Assembly (NCBI RefSeq): GCF_003369915.1 | Contig: NC_046676.1 | Span: forward strand, 19,016,001 to 19,080,000 | Length of the DNA: 64,000 bases | Origin: Drosophila miranda | Taxonomy: Eukaryota > Arthropoda > Insecta > Diptera > Drosophilidae | Direction of reading: 5' to 3' | In this document: piece by piece, positions 47,566-59,100 of the stretch | How the letters are laid out: the number at the start of each line of letters is the position of its first letter | Numbering within the stretch: the stretch's first letter is position 1 | Notes under the pieces: generated by a model | Database searches by the model: none | The model's input: only the letters and a program-made list of their open reading frames with translations | What the model was told of the DNA's origin: nothing | Position numbers and translations under genes: made by a program

Positions 47566-49207
47566 ATGGATCCTGTGGTGTTCTTCGCAGTGGTGACGTC
47601 CCTCTACGGCGTCCTATATTTTTTCGATCGCTTTTTCAAAGTAAGTCCCCAAGTCAAAGGTGAAACTCTGTACCAGAATGTGCCCTATCTTTGACAGAGC
47701 TGCATGCACTACCCATACGATGCCTTTCTGAAGAACACCGGACTGTCTGTGAACTTTATGAGCCTGCACTGGCACACGAACGCTTTCAATCGGGCGCTGC
47801 TGCGCTGGGGATCCGCCGGTAACAGCTGCACCCGCAACTTCATGGTCACCAGCTTCAATGTGGGCGTGCTGTTGACCTTCTCACTGCTGCCCATCGGCAT
47901 CATCCTGCTCATCATCACGATATTCAGTGGCGGCGAGGCAGACACTTCAGCCCCGTATGCCTCGGCAATGCCAGTACAGCTGGAGATTCTGCTGCCTGGC
48001 GTCAACCTGCCGCTGGAGGAGATCGGCTACTACATTACGACTCTTGTGCTTTGCCTGGTGGTCCACGAAATGGGTCACGCCATGGCGGCTGTGCTGGAGG
48101 ATGTCCCTGTGACTGGGTTCGGAATTAAGGTAAGCCGGCAAAGCCGCAAATGAGTATCAAAAATAACTCTCGAACATCCCAAACCGTTTTCAGTTCTTTT
48201 TCTGCCTGCCGATGGCCTACACAGAGCTCTCGAACGACCACCTTAACAGCCTGCGCTGGTTCAAGAAGTTGCGGGTCTTGTGCGCGGGCATTTGGCACAA
48301 TTTTCTGTTTGCCGGCATCTGCTACCTGCTCATCTCGACGATAGGCATCACCATGTCCCCCTTCTTCGTGTACAACGAACATGTGATAGTCACGGAGCTG
48401 ACTCGGAAGTCTGCGCTGCGAGGAGAGCGCGGACTGAAAGTGGACAATCTCATCACCCAGGTGAACGGATGTCCAATAAGCAGCGTGGAAAGCTGGCACT
48501 CATGTTTGTACAGTACCATGAAGAAGAGGGCAGGCTATTGCGTTAGCGCGGACTTTATCCAGCTAAACGACGAAAGCAGCGCCATTTCACACCACAGCGT
48601 CGATGGACAATTGCAATGCTGCGACGAGCTGAATCCCAACGTCAGCTGCTTCGAGGTGGTGGAGGATGTGAACGGCGATGTACCTGTGGAGCTGCCACAG
48701 CATGTTTGCCTCAACGTGCGTCGCACACTGGAGGAAGTCACCGAGCACTGCACATCGGGCCTTTGCTCGGAGGGATTCTGTCTGCGTCCGTTGATGCGGA
48801 ACATAACAGCCATAATGACGTTCAAGCGTCTGAATTTAAATGGTGAAAAGCTGCCGCCGGTCATCTATGTGGGTCATCCGTGGGATGTGTCTCGCACCGT
48901 TGAGGTTTCAGCCTTCGTGCCGCGCTACAGGTTCCTGAGTGCCGCCTGGCCGGACGCCTGGTTCCTGCTGCTTAAGTACAACGTGGTCTTCAGCATTGGC
49001 TTGGCCTTAGTCAACGCCATTCCGTGCTTTGGCTTCGATGGGGCTCACATCACCAGCACCGTGATACACAGCTTTCTGGTGGGAAAAGTGGACCAGTATG
49101 CCAAGAGGGATCTCATATCGGTGATAATCACTAGCGTGGGCTCCTTGCTTTTTGGCCTGGCCCTGCTCAAGGTCGCCTGGCTCAGCTTTCTCAGGCCCCT
49201 TATGTAG
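47566..49207 (+). CDS. S2P: Site-2 protease, intramembrane zinc metalloprotease
   Basis: Golgi membrane protease that makes the second cut of SREBP (and ATF6-type factors) within the membrane, releasing the transcription factor. Exons 47566-47640, 47698-48129 and 48194-49207 give 506 residues, similar to human MBTPS2. The zinc motif HEMGH is at residues 148-152 in a hydrophobic helix, and the third ligand lies in NAIPCFGFDGAH (Asp about 451). Between them is a luminal Cys-rich, PDZ-like region (about 220-370). N-terminal and C-terminal helices complete the membrane core. AATAAA at 49361-49366 lies 154 bp after the stop and only 18 bp before the stop codon of the opposite-strand LYR gene. Confidence 0.93.
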
Positions 49208-49383
49208 AAACTGGAAACTGGAGTTCAACTCCACTTCAAGACGCTAGACTGCTATTTTCACTTTCATACACAGCGAATTGTAGCACCTCAAAGATGATAG
49301 CTTTTGTCATAGTCGTTAGTTTTACCTCGTATTTATTTTCGTATTGTTGTCGAGCTCAAAAATAAAGTCAACAGGCATTTTCC

Positions 49384-49721
49384 TCACTTTCCCTCCTCGC
49401 TCACTCCGCTCAGCTGCAGGCTGGTCTTCAGCTCAGTCAGGCTCCTTCGCCCGTGCTGCATTAGCATCTTGATGGCCACCTCGTCGCTCTGGGAACGGTT
49501 CGTCTGGAAGTCGTGCCGTGCCCAGGCCCGCAGTTCCGCCTGGCTGTGTTTGTCCGGAACTTGGCGAATGGTGCGAAAAATTTCCCGGTATAGCTTCAAG
49601 ACTTCTTGCCGCAGCATAAACTGTGTGGTGGAGGAACGCATGGCATGTAATACTTCCACTCCCAGATGATTTAACAGCTTACCTGCTTTAAAGTGAGGGC
49701 TACTTTTGGCACCTTTGTCAT
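49384..49721 (-). CDS. LYR-motif mitochondrial protein, LYRM2-like
   Basis: Exons 49721-49683 and 49620-49384 give 91 residues. The LYR motif appears as VLKLYREIFRTIRQVPD, followed by a three-helix basic domain (WARHDFQTNR, DEVAIKMLMQHGRRSL). LYR proteins bind acyl carrier protein in the mitochondrial matrix and help assemble respiratory complexes. Exon 1 adds MTKVPKVALTLKQ, in phase 0 through a 62-nt GT-AG intron. LYRM2 is the closest family member I recognise. It converges with S2P, 176 bp between stop codons, so the 3'UTRs may overlap. Confidence 0.8.
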
Positions 49722-50037
49722 CTTCGCATTTCCTTGGCTTCCTTTGGCTTGTAGTTCACACAATTTTCCTCTTTTCTTAGATTTTTCTCTGCATTTTCCA
49801 ATCAATTGCAAAATCAAAACATTAACAGATGGCTCCACCTGCTGTTTACTTTGTTAGAGATGATAGCGATGGTTTCGATCATTCGACAATCGATTATAAT
49901 TGTTTGATAACTTAATTCAAACTGAAAAATCATTTAAATTTTAGTGCTATCATTCAAATAAATATAAATTAATTATTGCCGCATTGCAAAAACTATATAA
50001 TTGAAATATAAATAAAAAAAAAATATATTTCCCGAAT
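49722..50037. other. LYR gene upstream region and tRNA 3' flank
   Basis: AT-rich. Contains the LYR gene promoter on the minus strand and the Pol III terminator. No further gene. Confidence 0.5.
50014..50023 (-). terminator. Pol III terminator of tRNA-Trp
   Basis: Ten As on the plus strand, so a T10 run on the transcribed strand, 14 nt after the tRNA 3' end. Confidence 0.7.
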
Positions 50038-50109
50038 TGACCCCGACGTGATTTGAACACGCAACCTTCTGATCTGGAGTCAGACGCGCTACCGTTGCGC
50101 CACGGAGTC
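50038..50109 (-). tRNA. tRNA-Trp (anticodon CCA)
   Basis: The 72-nt minus-strand sequence folds as a full cloverleaf: acceptor GACTCCG pairs with CGGGGTC (one G-T pair) and discriminator A. The D arm contains TGGCGCAACGGTAGCGC, the anticodon loop reads ACTCCAGAT giving CCA, and the T arm holds GTTCAAATC (B box). No intron; CCA end not encoded, as normal in eukaryotes. Confidence 0.96.
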
Positions 50110-53100
50110 ACTTGAAATGATCCTGTCCCAATAGACCACTTGAACCAACAATTCTCTATTATTCCTAATCTTTTTATAGACAAATACATTTAGAATTATT
50201 CAATAGGGAAATTTTAGATTAAAAGATGATAAAAATCTCTTATCTGTAGGGGGCATTGAAAATACTTAAAATTAAACACTTTGGGCCACAAGGCAAAATG
50301 CAATAAATTGGTAAAGGTAGCCAAAAGTTTGCCACAATTAATGTATAAATTGCAATTTTCATCAACTGTCGCTAATGACTAAGTCAAAGGTATTTCAAAC
50401 GTGTGTTTAGTTCGACCACGGGCCTCCGGAGAGGGGCACGCACGTAGGAAGCACAATCTAACAATAAATCTATCTGGCTGTTGTTCAAATTAATTTAAAT
50501 TCATTGCATTAAATGCTACATTTATCTATATGATTGCATTGTTTCTTGAGTGACACGGCAGCTGCTTTTGGTTCCCACTGCTGTGTCGTTGATTATGATG
50601 TTCTACTTAAGCGATTCAATTGTCTCTTAAGGGACTGGCACCGAGACCGACCGGTACTCGTACTGGTACTATCGAAAGTGGTGCTTGGTGCTTGGTATTG
50701 CCTGATGGTAAGTTTTCGCCTAGAGCCAACTGTTTTGTGCCCGTGCCATGGTCATACCAATACGCGTATTAATCGTTGTTCGCAGATGGGCTAAGACAGG
50801 GCTCTGCTTCAGCTTATGATTCAGTGGGACCCTCCCTATAGAAGATGAATCCAGGCCCAAAAAGTGCCTCTTTTATGTTATATGATATATGTATTTCTAT
50901 ATGTATGACCTTTTTGGATGTCAGAACTATTTTCTGTCCACATTACTTGCATTTTCCCCAAAGATTAATTTCCCACTGAAATCTCTCTGATCTCTCTGCT
51001 GGCCATGTCAGCGGACATCACGAGTATTTTGTGCAAAATTAAAACAGAAATTGGACATAACATACCCGTGCATTTCCGAGGCAGAACAAAACGAAGGCAG
51101 GTGAAATGATGCAATTTATTTTTAACTGTAAAGCACAGAATAATTATGCAAAGACACAAGAGCCACAAGAGGCACGAGAGCCACGAGAGAGGCGGCAAAC
51201 ACCTCCTTAGTCATCACAGAGACAGAGCGGGGCGGGTGGGGGCCGCAGCCCAGCCATACGTCATCAGCCAACAGACCCACAGCTGCGCATACGCAGACAC
51301 CCAACAACAGCAGCGCCGACGAAGCAGCAGCAGCAGCAACAGCAGCAGCAGAGACAGTAAAAATCCGCATGCCGATGGCTGTGCGGCGTCATATGTTCCT
51401 GAAGCGCGGAGGTTGTCGGTTGTTCATGCGGTTGTCGGAGCGCGCACGAAACGGTTTTTGAGAAGCTTCTGAATCGGAAACGGTTTTTTTTTGAAACATC
51501 GCCAAGGCGTGTGTGTGCTGCATATGTGTGGAAAGTGAAAACGAAAATGAAAATGAGCATGGTGCATGAGCTTCCTTGACGTTAGCGCTCGTTTGCTCGT
51601 TGTAACAGCGGAAAATCCAAAGAAAACGCACACTCGAATCACAGTGAAAAGAATCGAAGGCGAGAGCGAGAGTACGACACAGAGGAAAGGCCAATTGTGA
51701 GTGGGTGAGGAACGGGTGAGGAGCGGAACATACCAAAAATATAATGTTGAAAGTATCAGGCTATTTTTGGAATATACTCGTATATTTGTGTTTCCCACAC
51801 GCTGCTGCATTGGATTGGAAAATTTTCCCCCAAGTAAAGCAACAACAAAACGCGAAAACCTTAAGAATTATACATATTATAAAATGATAATGATTTGGAA
51901 ACCATTGTGCACATTGAGTTGCATTTCGTTTTCGGTTTGAGTTGGATATTGAAATGTTTTCGAAAAGTTCTCAAAAGCAAAACAAAGCGAAAATAAAATG
52001 AAATGAAATGAAATGAAACCAAGAAGCAGCACAAGGCGAATCGCGATGCAAAGTGAAATGTTTTCAATGGGGCAAGACAATCAGGAATGACGAAGATCGG
52101 GCAGATATATTGCGAGCGAGATATGGAATGAAGAACGAACACATTAACCTTTAACAATGGAACAGTTCCCAACGGGATATTGGATATGATTTGTGGGATA
52201 ATTCTTGAATACCACCCTTGAGGGTGGACCTATGTACATATATACATAGATCTGATGTTTATATATGGTCAAAACGGTGTCCATTTCCGGGAAATACCAA
52301 TCTTTCAACTTTCAAGGAAAGACATACATATGCACACTCGTATTTAGACAGGCATACCGATTCCATCTAGGACTCCAATTACTTTCCCTTTAGCTGGCGA
52401 ACAATATCGTCTTTTTCCGTCTGATTTCTTCTGAACTCTACAGTACAGATACGTCGTCGATGATTTGTTGTTGCTGTGTTTTGCGCTTGGATTTGAATAT
52501 AAAGTTGAATTTGTAGTCTTGTGTGTGTTATGCGATAGGATAGGTGGTAGCGTTTCGTCGAGGTATTAAATTACAAGACACCAAAGTGCGCGCCAAGCGA
52601 ACATGCTCACAAACACAAAGGCAGCACAACATTTAACCACACAGATACACAAACTAATACACACACACATATATACATAAATGTAGATGGGGAGATACAA
52701 AGATACTCGTAGAATACGGTGCGGTGTATAAATATATCGTGCATGCGTATCGTATCCAATGGATGCGAAACAATATGCAAAGCAGAGACCCCAAGAAAGA
52801 ACCGAAAAAGTACGAGTAGCTGAAACTGTGAGACGCTGCGACTCTGTAATTAATTATGTTGAATGGGGGATGAGATGGGATGGAATGGTATAGGATGGAG
52901 CACACGAGTACGAGTTCGAGTACGCGTACGAGTATCCCCCATATCCAGTGATTGATGTACTCGAAAGTTCAGTTGTTTACAGTGGCAAGATCAATGACTT
53001 GGCCAGCTATAAATACGTGCTTCTTGCTTGCAATAGAAGCACCCTCAGTAGATATCACGCGGATCCACTTTGACCCTTGTCTTCTTCAGTCTTGTGTTCC

Positions 53101-53134
53101 AGCCACGTCCCGTCCACCTTCAGGCCAAGCAGAA
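50110..53134. other. 3.0-kb region upstream of Sobp exon 1
   Basis: No supported coding gene. Likely holds Sobp promoter and leader exons. CAG/GCA tracts at about 51320-51354 and an AAATG-type repeat at about 51994-52018 were noted. Confidence 0.5.
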
Positions 53135-56100
53135 ATGTCCGCCAAAACGTCCCCGTCTAGCTCCCGGGATGCCAGCGTGGGTGTCGCCGCGAACGTGGCC
53201 GCACCGGTGCAAATCAAAAAGGAACTCCCCAGCGATGAGATCAAGGTGAGTGCCAGTCAAAGATGACCACAAATTATACGCCAGTGTGTATTGCGTTTTC
53301 TTGAATTGGTTTCGAATTGGTCGGCAGCAAAGGTGAATAGCACCCACACGCAGAAAACGAGTAATTCTCATTATTATGAGATTATTATCCTATTTCCCCA
53401 TTGTTCGGTAATTGGACTTAATCAAAGACTTACAGTTTCTCTTTTGCTGAAATGTAATATAATAATTTCAAATCCTCACATTTCGTTTCGTTGATAGTTT
53501 TTATACCCGATACTCAAAATGAGTATTGGGGTATATTAGATTTGTGGTAAAAGTGGATGTGTGTAACGTCCAGAAGAAATCGTTTCCGACCCCATAAAGT
53601 ATATATATTCTTGATCAGCATCAATAGCCGAGTCGATTGAGCCCTGTCTGTCTGTCCGTCCGTCCGTCCGTCCGTCCGTCCGTCCGTCCGTCCGTCCGTC
53701 CGTCCGTCCCCTTCAGCGCCTAGTGCTCAAAGACTATAAGAGCTATAGCAACGATGTTTTGGATCCAGACTTCTGTGATATGTCACTGCTACAAAAATAT
53801 TTCAAAACTTCGCCCCGCCCACTTCCGCCCCCACAAAAGACGAAAATCTGTGGCATCCACATTTTTAAAGATACGATAAAACCAAAAACGCAGAATCGTA
53901 GTGGATGACTATGTGTTCTAGAGTGTAAAATCTCAACCAGATCGTATAATTATTATAGCCAGAATCAAGAAAACAATTTCATTCTTTCTCGCTCTGTCTC
54001 TCTCTAACACACAGGTTTCATGGTCGGTTTTGCCAATTGCAAAATATGAGTTCAAGGATCTCAGAACCCATAAGAGCTAGAGCAACCAAATTTGGTATCC
54101 ACACCCCTGTGATATCGGACCTTGACCGTTTCATGTCCAAATTTCGCCACACCCCCTTCCGCCCCCGCAAAGAACGAAAATCTGGGGCATCCACAAATCT
54201 CAGAGACTATTAAGGCTAGAGTAACCAAATTTGGTATCCGCACTTCTGTTAGATCTCACTATAAAACGTATATCTCAGAATTTCGCCCCACCCCCTTCCG
54301 CCCCCACAAAGAACGAAAATCTGTTGCATCCACAATTTTGCACATTCGAGAAAACTAAAAACGCACAATCATAGATAATGACCATATCTATGAGATTGCT
54401 GAATCTGGATCAGATCAGATCATTTTTATAGGCAATAGGAACAAATCAATTTTCAGTGGCTACGCAGCCACCGACGACCAGCTCAGACTGATTTTCTGTC
54501 TCTCTCTTTGTCGTGTCGTTTAATATTAGCGGCGTCTGCCGGAGGAGAGCCATACTGACTTAGTATCGGGTATAAATGTAGAGTTGCGGTCTCCGCAGCA
54601 ACTCACAACGTTCCCCCTCGTTTTTGTTCTAAAGATACCAAAGATTAATTGAAGCGTTTAAAATATGTTATTCACATTGCACATCATTAGAATTCGAGCA
54701 TTTCCAAGTAAATACTGAAAAACAAGAATCAGAGCCAAACCATCGGAATCGTCTCAGTTTTCAATTTGCAATTCCAATTATTCCGCGGAAAAGGATGATG
54801 ATGGTGGCTTATGTTGGAGAGCATTTAGAAAAGTGCAACAAAAAGGCCAGTCCACTGATGGGAGTGCTGGGAGTGCTGGGTCCGTCATTTGTAATTGGAG
54901 TTCGCATCGAAGTTGCAGCCAGCGATTACGATTACGAGATTTCGCCAACAATGTTCGTCCATGGATGTAAACCGAGCGGGATGGGTCGGAAACCCTATAT
55001 TGATGAATTTTTATAATCATTTTAACGAGTGAGTGCGCCAGTGAATGACTGAGCGGCGGAGTTGCGCTGAGTCCGAATCCGAATCCGATTCTGAAACCGA
55101 GTCCAAGTGGGTTGCAAATTTACGCAGAAAGGCACACCGCCCCCCCCCCCCCCCCCCACTGCCACCGCCACCGCCACCTCTTCCCATGCTGGGCTTATCC
55201 GCCAAATGAGCAAAATTAATTTAATGCCACAGACGGGGAGCCATCTACCCGCAGAGACGGGGACGCGGACGGGGCCGGTGACGGAGACGGGTACGGGTAC
55301 GGAGAGCAACGACAATAACAACAGCTACAGCAACAGCTACAGCAACAGCAACAAAAACTCTCCCACAGCAACATTTTTGCAGCACGTGAAATGTGATCGG
55401 TGAATCGAAATTATGGCCGCCGGTCTGCAGTTGCGCGCAATGATACTTATTATAAAGCATAATGAAAACAAAAACAAAATAAAAAAAAAATTGTTATAAT
55501 GAATGAGCTGCTTGAGAACCCAATATGCGCTGAGCTGAGCGTGCCCACGGTCGGGTGGGTGGATGTATGGATACTCCGCTTAAATGTTTGTTAAAGTGGG
55601 CCTTTATTACCTGGAAACGATTTGTTATCGTGCGATTACACTGAGGAGTTGTGGGAGTAGGTCTGGGCTAGTTTGAACTAGGTCTGAATCGAATCAGAAA
55701 TGTTCACCTGGACATCGAATGGGTTTTCCAGCCAAGTCAGTTGTTGCTTACTTATAATGAAACTCTTAGATGTATTGATTTGTATATGTTTTACCTTGGT
55801 AACCCCTTCGAGATCGATATCAATTACAAATATTGAAATTGATCCCTTAACCATGCTCACCTGCTCTGAAATAGTGTCAGTTTCTTGTATAATTACAAGC
55901 TGCATTTGCTGCAAAGACACCGAAAGGCACCGAAAAGTTGTGGTATGAACATACATACAATGTATAATGGATCCAGGGGACGCCGAAAACACACACAATA
56001 CAATTAAGCAGCGGCGAGAGGAGAATGAACGCGCCTCATGGGTGCAATTCGATAGGACTGTGAAAGACGATATCCTTCAAGGTTTCCGCTTTGGGGCGCT

Positions 56101-59100
56101 GTCGTCTCCCGAAGCTGAGGCTGGGCGTTATGAAAGAGGGATATGGGGTACACAGGACATCAAGGGAAAGAGGTAGGAGTGAGTGATGTGATTGATAAAT
56201 GGAAACAATGTGTGTTGCCTTAGGAGGTGTTCATTCATAGAGAAGGAAGAAGGAAGGAATACAGTCGATAGATTGCCTATAATTAGGATATCCACCTCGG
56301 GGGATAGCATGTTTGGGCCAGCAATCAATGGCAATCATTAGTTTAGCATTATTCTGTCTGTTTTACTCTAAAGGGGTAAATTTAAACCAGATCTACAGTA
56401 CGACTATTTTAGTTATTCCCAGCCGCAGGGGCAGCAGTCGATTGAGCACCTGCACATCCAGTAGTTAAGTGCTGCTGGGATCGTATAGCCCCAAGGCAGG
56501 ACGCAGGGCATTCAGGATTGGGTTACCCACACACACACACACACACACACAGTAGGAGGGGGTCGGGCGCAATGACATCGTGGGCCCGGCAGTGCCAGTC
56601 AGCCACTCAGAGCCTGCCCCGGCGGGTGGGGGCGAGGTAAGGTGGAGCAGCAGCGCAGCTCGAATGACGCCGCAGCAGCAGAACTTTAATAACAACGCCG
56701 AAGATTGAATTACAAACAAAATAGAATATGATAAATTCTACACAAAACACCAGGAACCAGAGCTCAAAGCTGGGGCTGCAGAGGAGAGAGAGCGACTACG
56801 ATACGTAGTACATAGTTGCCCCGGACACAAAGAGCGGACGTAACATGAGGCACCCTGTGTGCCTGCCTGTTGAAGCACCCACAAGCAGCACATGACGTGG
56901 CTGCCAGTAGCAAGAGGCAAGTGACAGGCAAGTGGCAGGCGACGTGCAGCAGCAGCAGCAGCAGCAGCAGCACTGGAGGCTCAAATTAATATAGCGCTAA
57001 ATTAATTCGAGCCACCGATGGGAAAACAAAGGACCCAGGGGAACACGACCCTATTCAGCAGCAGTGGTCCTGCACCTGTGGATGGACTCCACTTCCATTG
57101 ACTCTATTGAGAGTAGTCTGTATGAGTGGCAGGGAGAATCGAGGAGATAGGGATTCCAGATAAATACCTTCTTAGTGATTTAGTGAGCATATAATACTAG
57201 TTTCGATATAAATAAATCTTTCTGCCATATACCCCTTCTGGCGTATATCGTACATATATATACTGGGTGTACGCACATTAAAATAAAATAAAATATCAAG
57301 TTGCAAGAGAGCAACAACAGCAACAACAGCAACAACAACAAAGAAAAGAAAAACAATACCATAAAAAAGAGAAGAGAAACTGAAAACTGGCGCAGAAGCA
57401 ACAACAACGGCAGCAGCAGCCAAAGGCCAAGTATGTCATGTAAGAATTCGAAAGAAGGACGCGCGTCATTCAATCCTGAGGTATCGATATTCGATTACAA
57501 CCAACTAAAAACCGACTGACTTTGTGCTCGACTCCAACACACACCACACACACACACATAGAGATGTCTGAGAAAACTAGTGTAATTCTAGAATTTGTTG
57601 CCATTGGGTGTTGTTTTCCCTATAGCATACATTGTACTCGTATACTCGTATATTTGGGGTGGTATGGCGATGGCGATGGCGGTGTCGGTGTCGACGCGAT
57701 TGCGATTGGATTCGGTCCGGACACCGGCTCTGGGTGCTCTGTTGCAGTTTGGTTTAGTTCGCTTTAGTTTTAGCTCTCGTCTCAGCTCAGTTTACTGGGT
57801 TCAGGGTGAGTTATTATAAGCGTATTGGGTTGCTCTCCCTCTCCCTCTCCCTCTTCCTCGCCATCGCCCATCGTCCCCACTGTGTCCCTCCCACTCTGTG
57901 TGTCTTCTCTCTCAGTTGTAGTCGTTAGCCATTGCCAGCCTCGTTGTCGTTGTCGTTGTCGTTGTCGTGTGCTTTACATTATTCTATTAGGTTTCCTTGC
58001 CAGTAACCGTAGACGTGTATTAATGTGGCCGACTCACATAGCCCGGGGCCTCCAGTGCTGTAATGCAGTGGGGATAAGCAGCCCACTCGGATTACCTTAG
58101 ATAGGGTTTGGGCCGTATCTAGGTCAGAAAAATGAAGGAGGGTTTCTTACAGAAGTATCCTAGGGACCGATCGATACGAGCTTGTTCCCGTTGAGGCATT
58201 CCTTTGGCCAACTTTTTGAGTGTTTCGCTCAGTGTACCAGTACTACTCATTGCCAGACAGAAACTGAGCACTCGGTCTGCAGTTCCCGGTTCTCGGTTCT
58301 CGGTCTCATACTCGTCAAGTCGGTTCATTACGATTCATAATAAAAATGAAAATCTGATATGTTTTTGTAAGTTGAGATTTAGCAAAAACGAAAAAAAGCT
58401 GAACAAACTTGAGCCGCGCCAAGCGAGAGCCGTAGCCAAAAGCAGACAGAGAACGGAGAACAGTCAGTCGGAGCAGAACGTGTACGGTACGGAACGGTTG
58501 AAGTATTGGAATTGGCAAATGTATCCCCACAAGATATTCCAGAAATACATAATTATAAAAAAAAAAACAGTGAAATGAAATGAAAGGAAAGGAAAACCGA
58601 CTCCGCCGAGATCTTGTTGCACAACAGATGCGGATGTCTGAAACTGGAATTGTAAATATATGTATGGAATGGTATGGTATGGTATATACTCGAACACTCG
58701 ATTACACCACAGAGAGCAGGCAGAATCAGATCCAAGCTCCAGCAGCAGCAGCAAAAACAACAGCAACAACGGCAACAACAACAGACGGCATACAATTTCA
58801 GCTTTTAATTAATTGATTTTTATTCGCATTTCGGTTTAGAATTTCACCCGACTGCAATGAGCTGGAGCTGAAGCTGGAGCTGGTGCTGGTGCTGGTGCTG
58901 GTGCTGTGGCTGTGGCTGGAGTTCCCAGCATTCGATGTTGTTGGGGGCTGTGTCTGTCTGCTTCTCCACCTCGAATACCAGCCCGTTCATCCGTCCGTGA
59001 GTCTGTCTGTCTGTTGAGCAACTGTCAGGCAGCCGGAGCAGGAAAACTGAACGAACGCACAAATCAGAAATTAAAAACCGAACATAAATTAACAGACAAA

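Larger units (their letters stand above)
54633..59099 (+). other. Sobp intron 1, right of the transposon
   Basis: No supported gene. Simple repeats: 18-base C run (55140-55157), CA tract (about 56526-56551), CAG tract (about 56946-56971), GTTGTC units (about 57941-57966) and CTCCCT units (about 57834-57852). Short open frames here are repeat-driven. Confidence 0.5.

Noticed and set aside
49950-50189. 79-codon minus-strand open frame
   Set aside because: Runs straight through the tRNA-Trp gene.
50110-53134. Several short frames upstream of Sobp considered as small genes
   Set aside because: All are repeat-rich or AT-rich with no start context, splice phase or family resemblance.
53648-53708. 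Regular tandem array that could be read as CRISPR-like
   Set aside because: Plain GTCC microsatellite inside a DINE-1 element; no spacers, and this is animal DNA.
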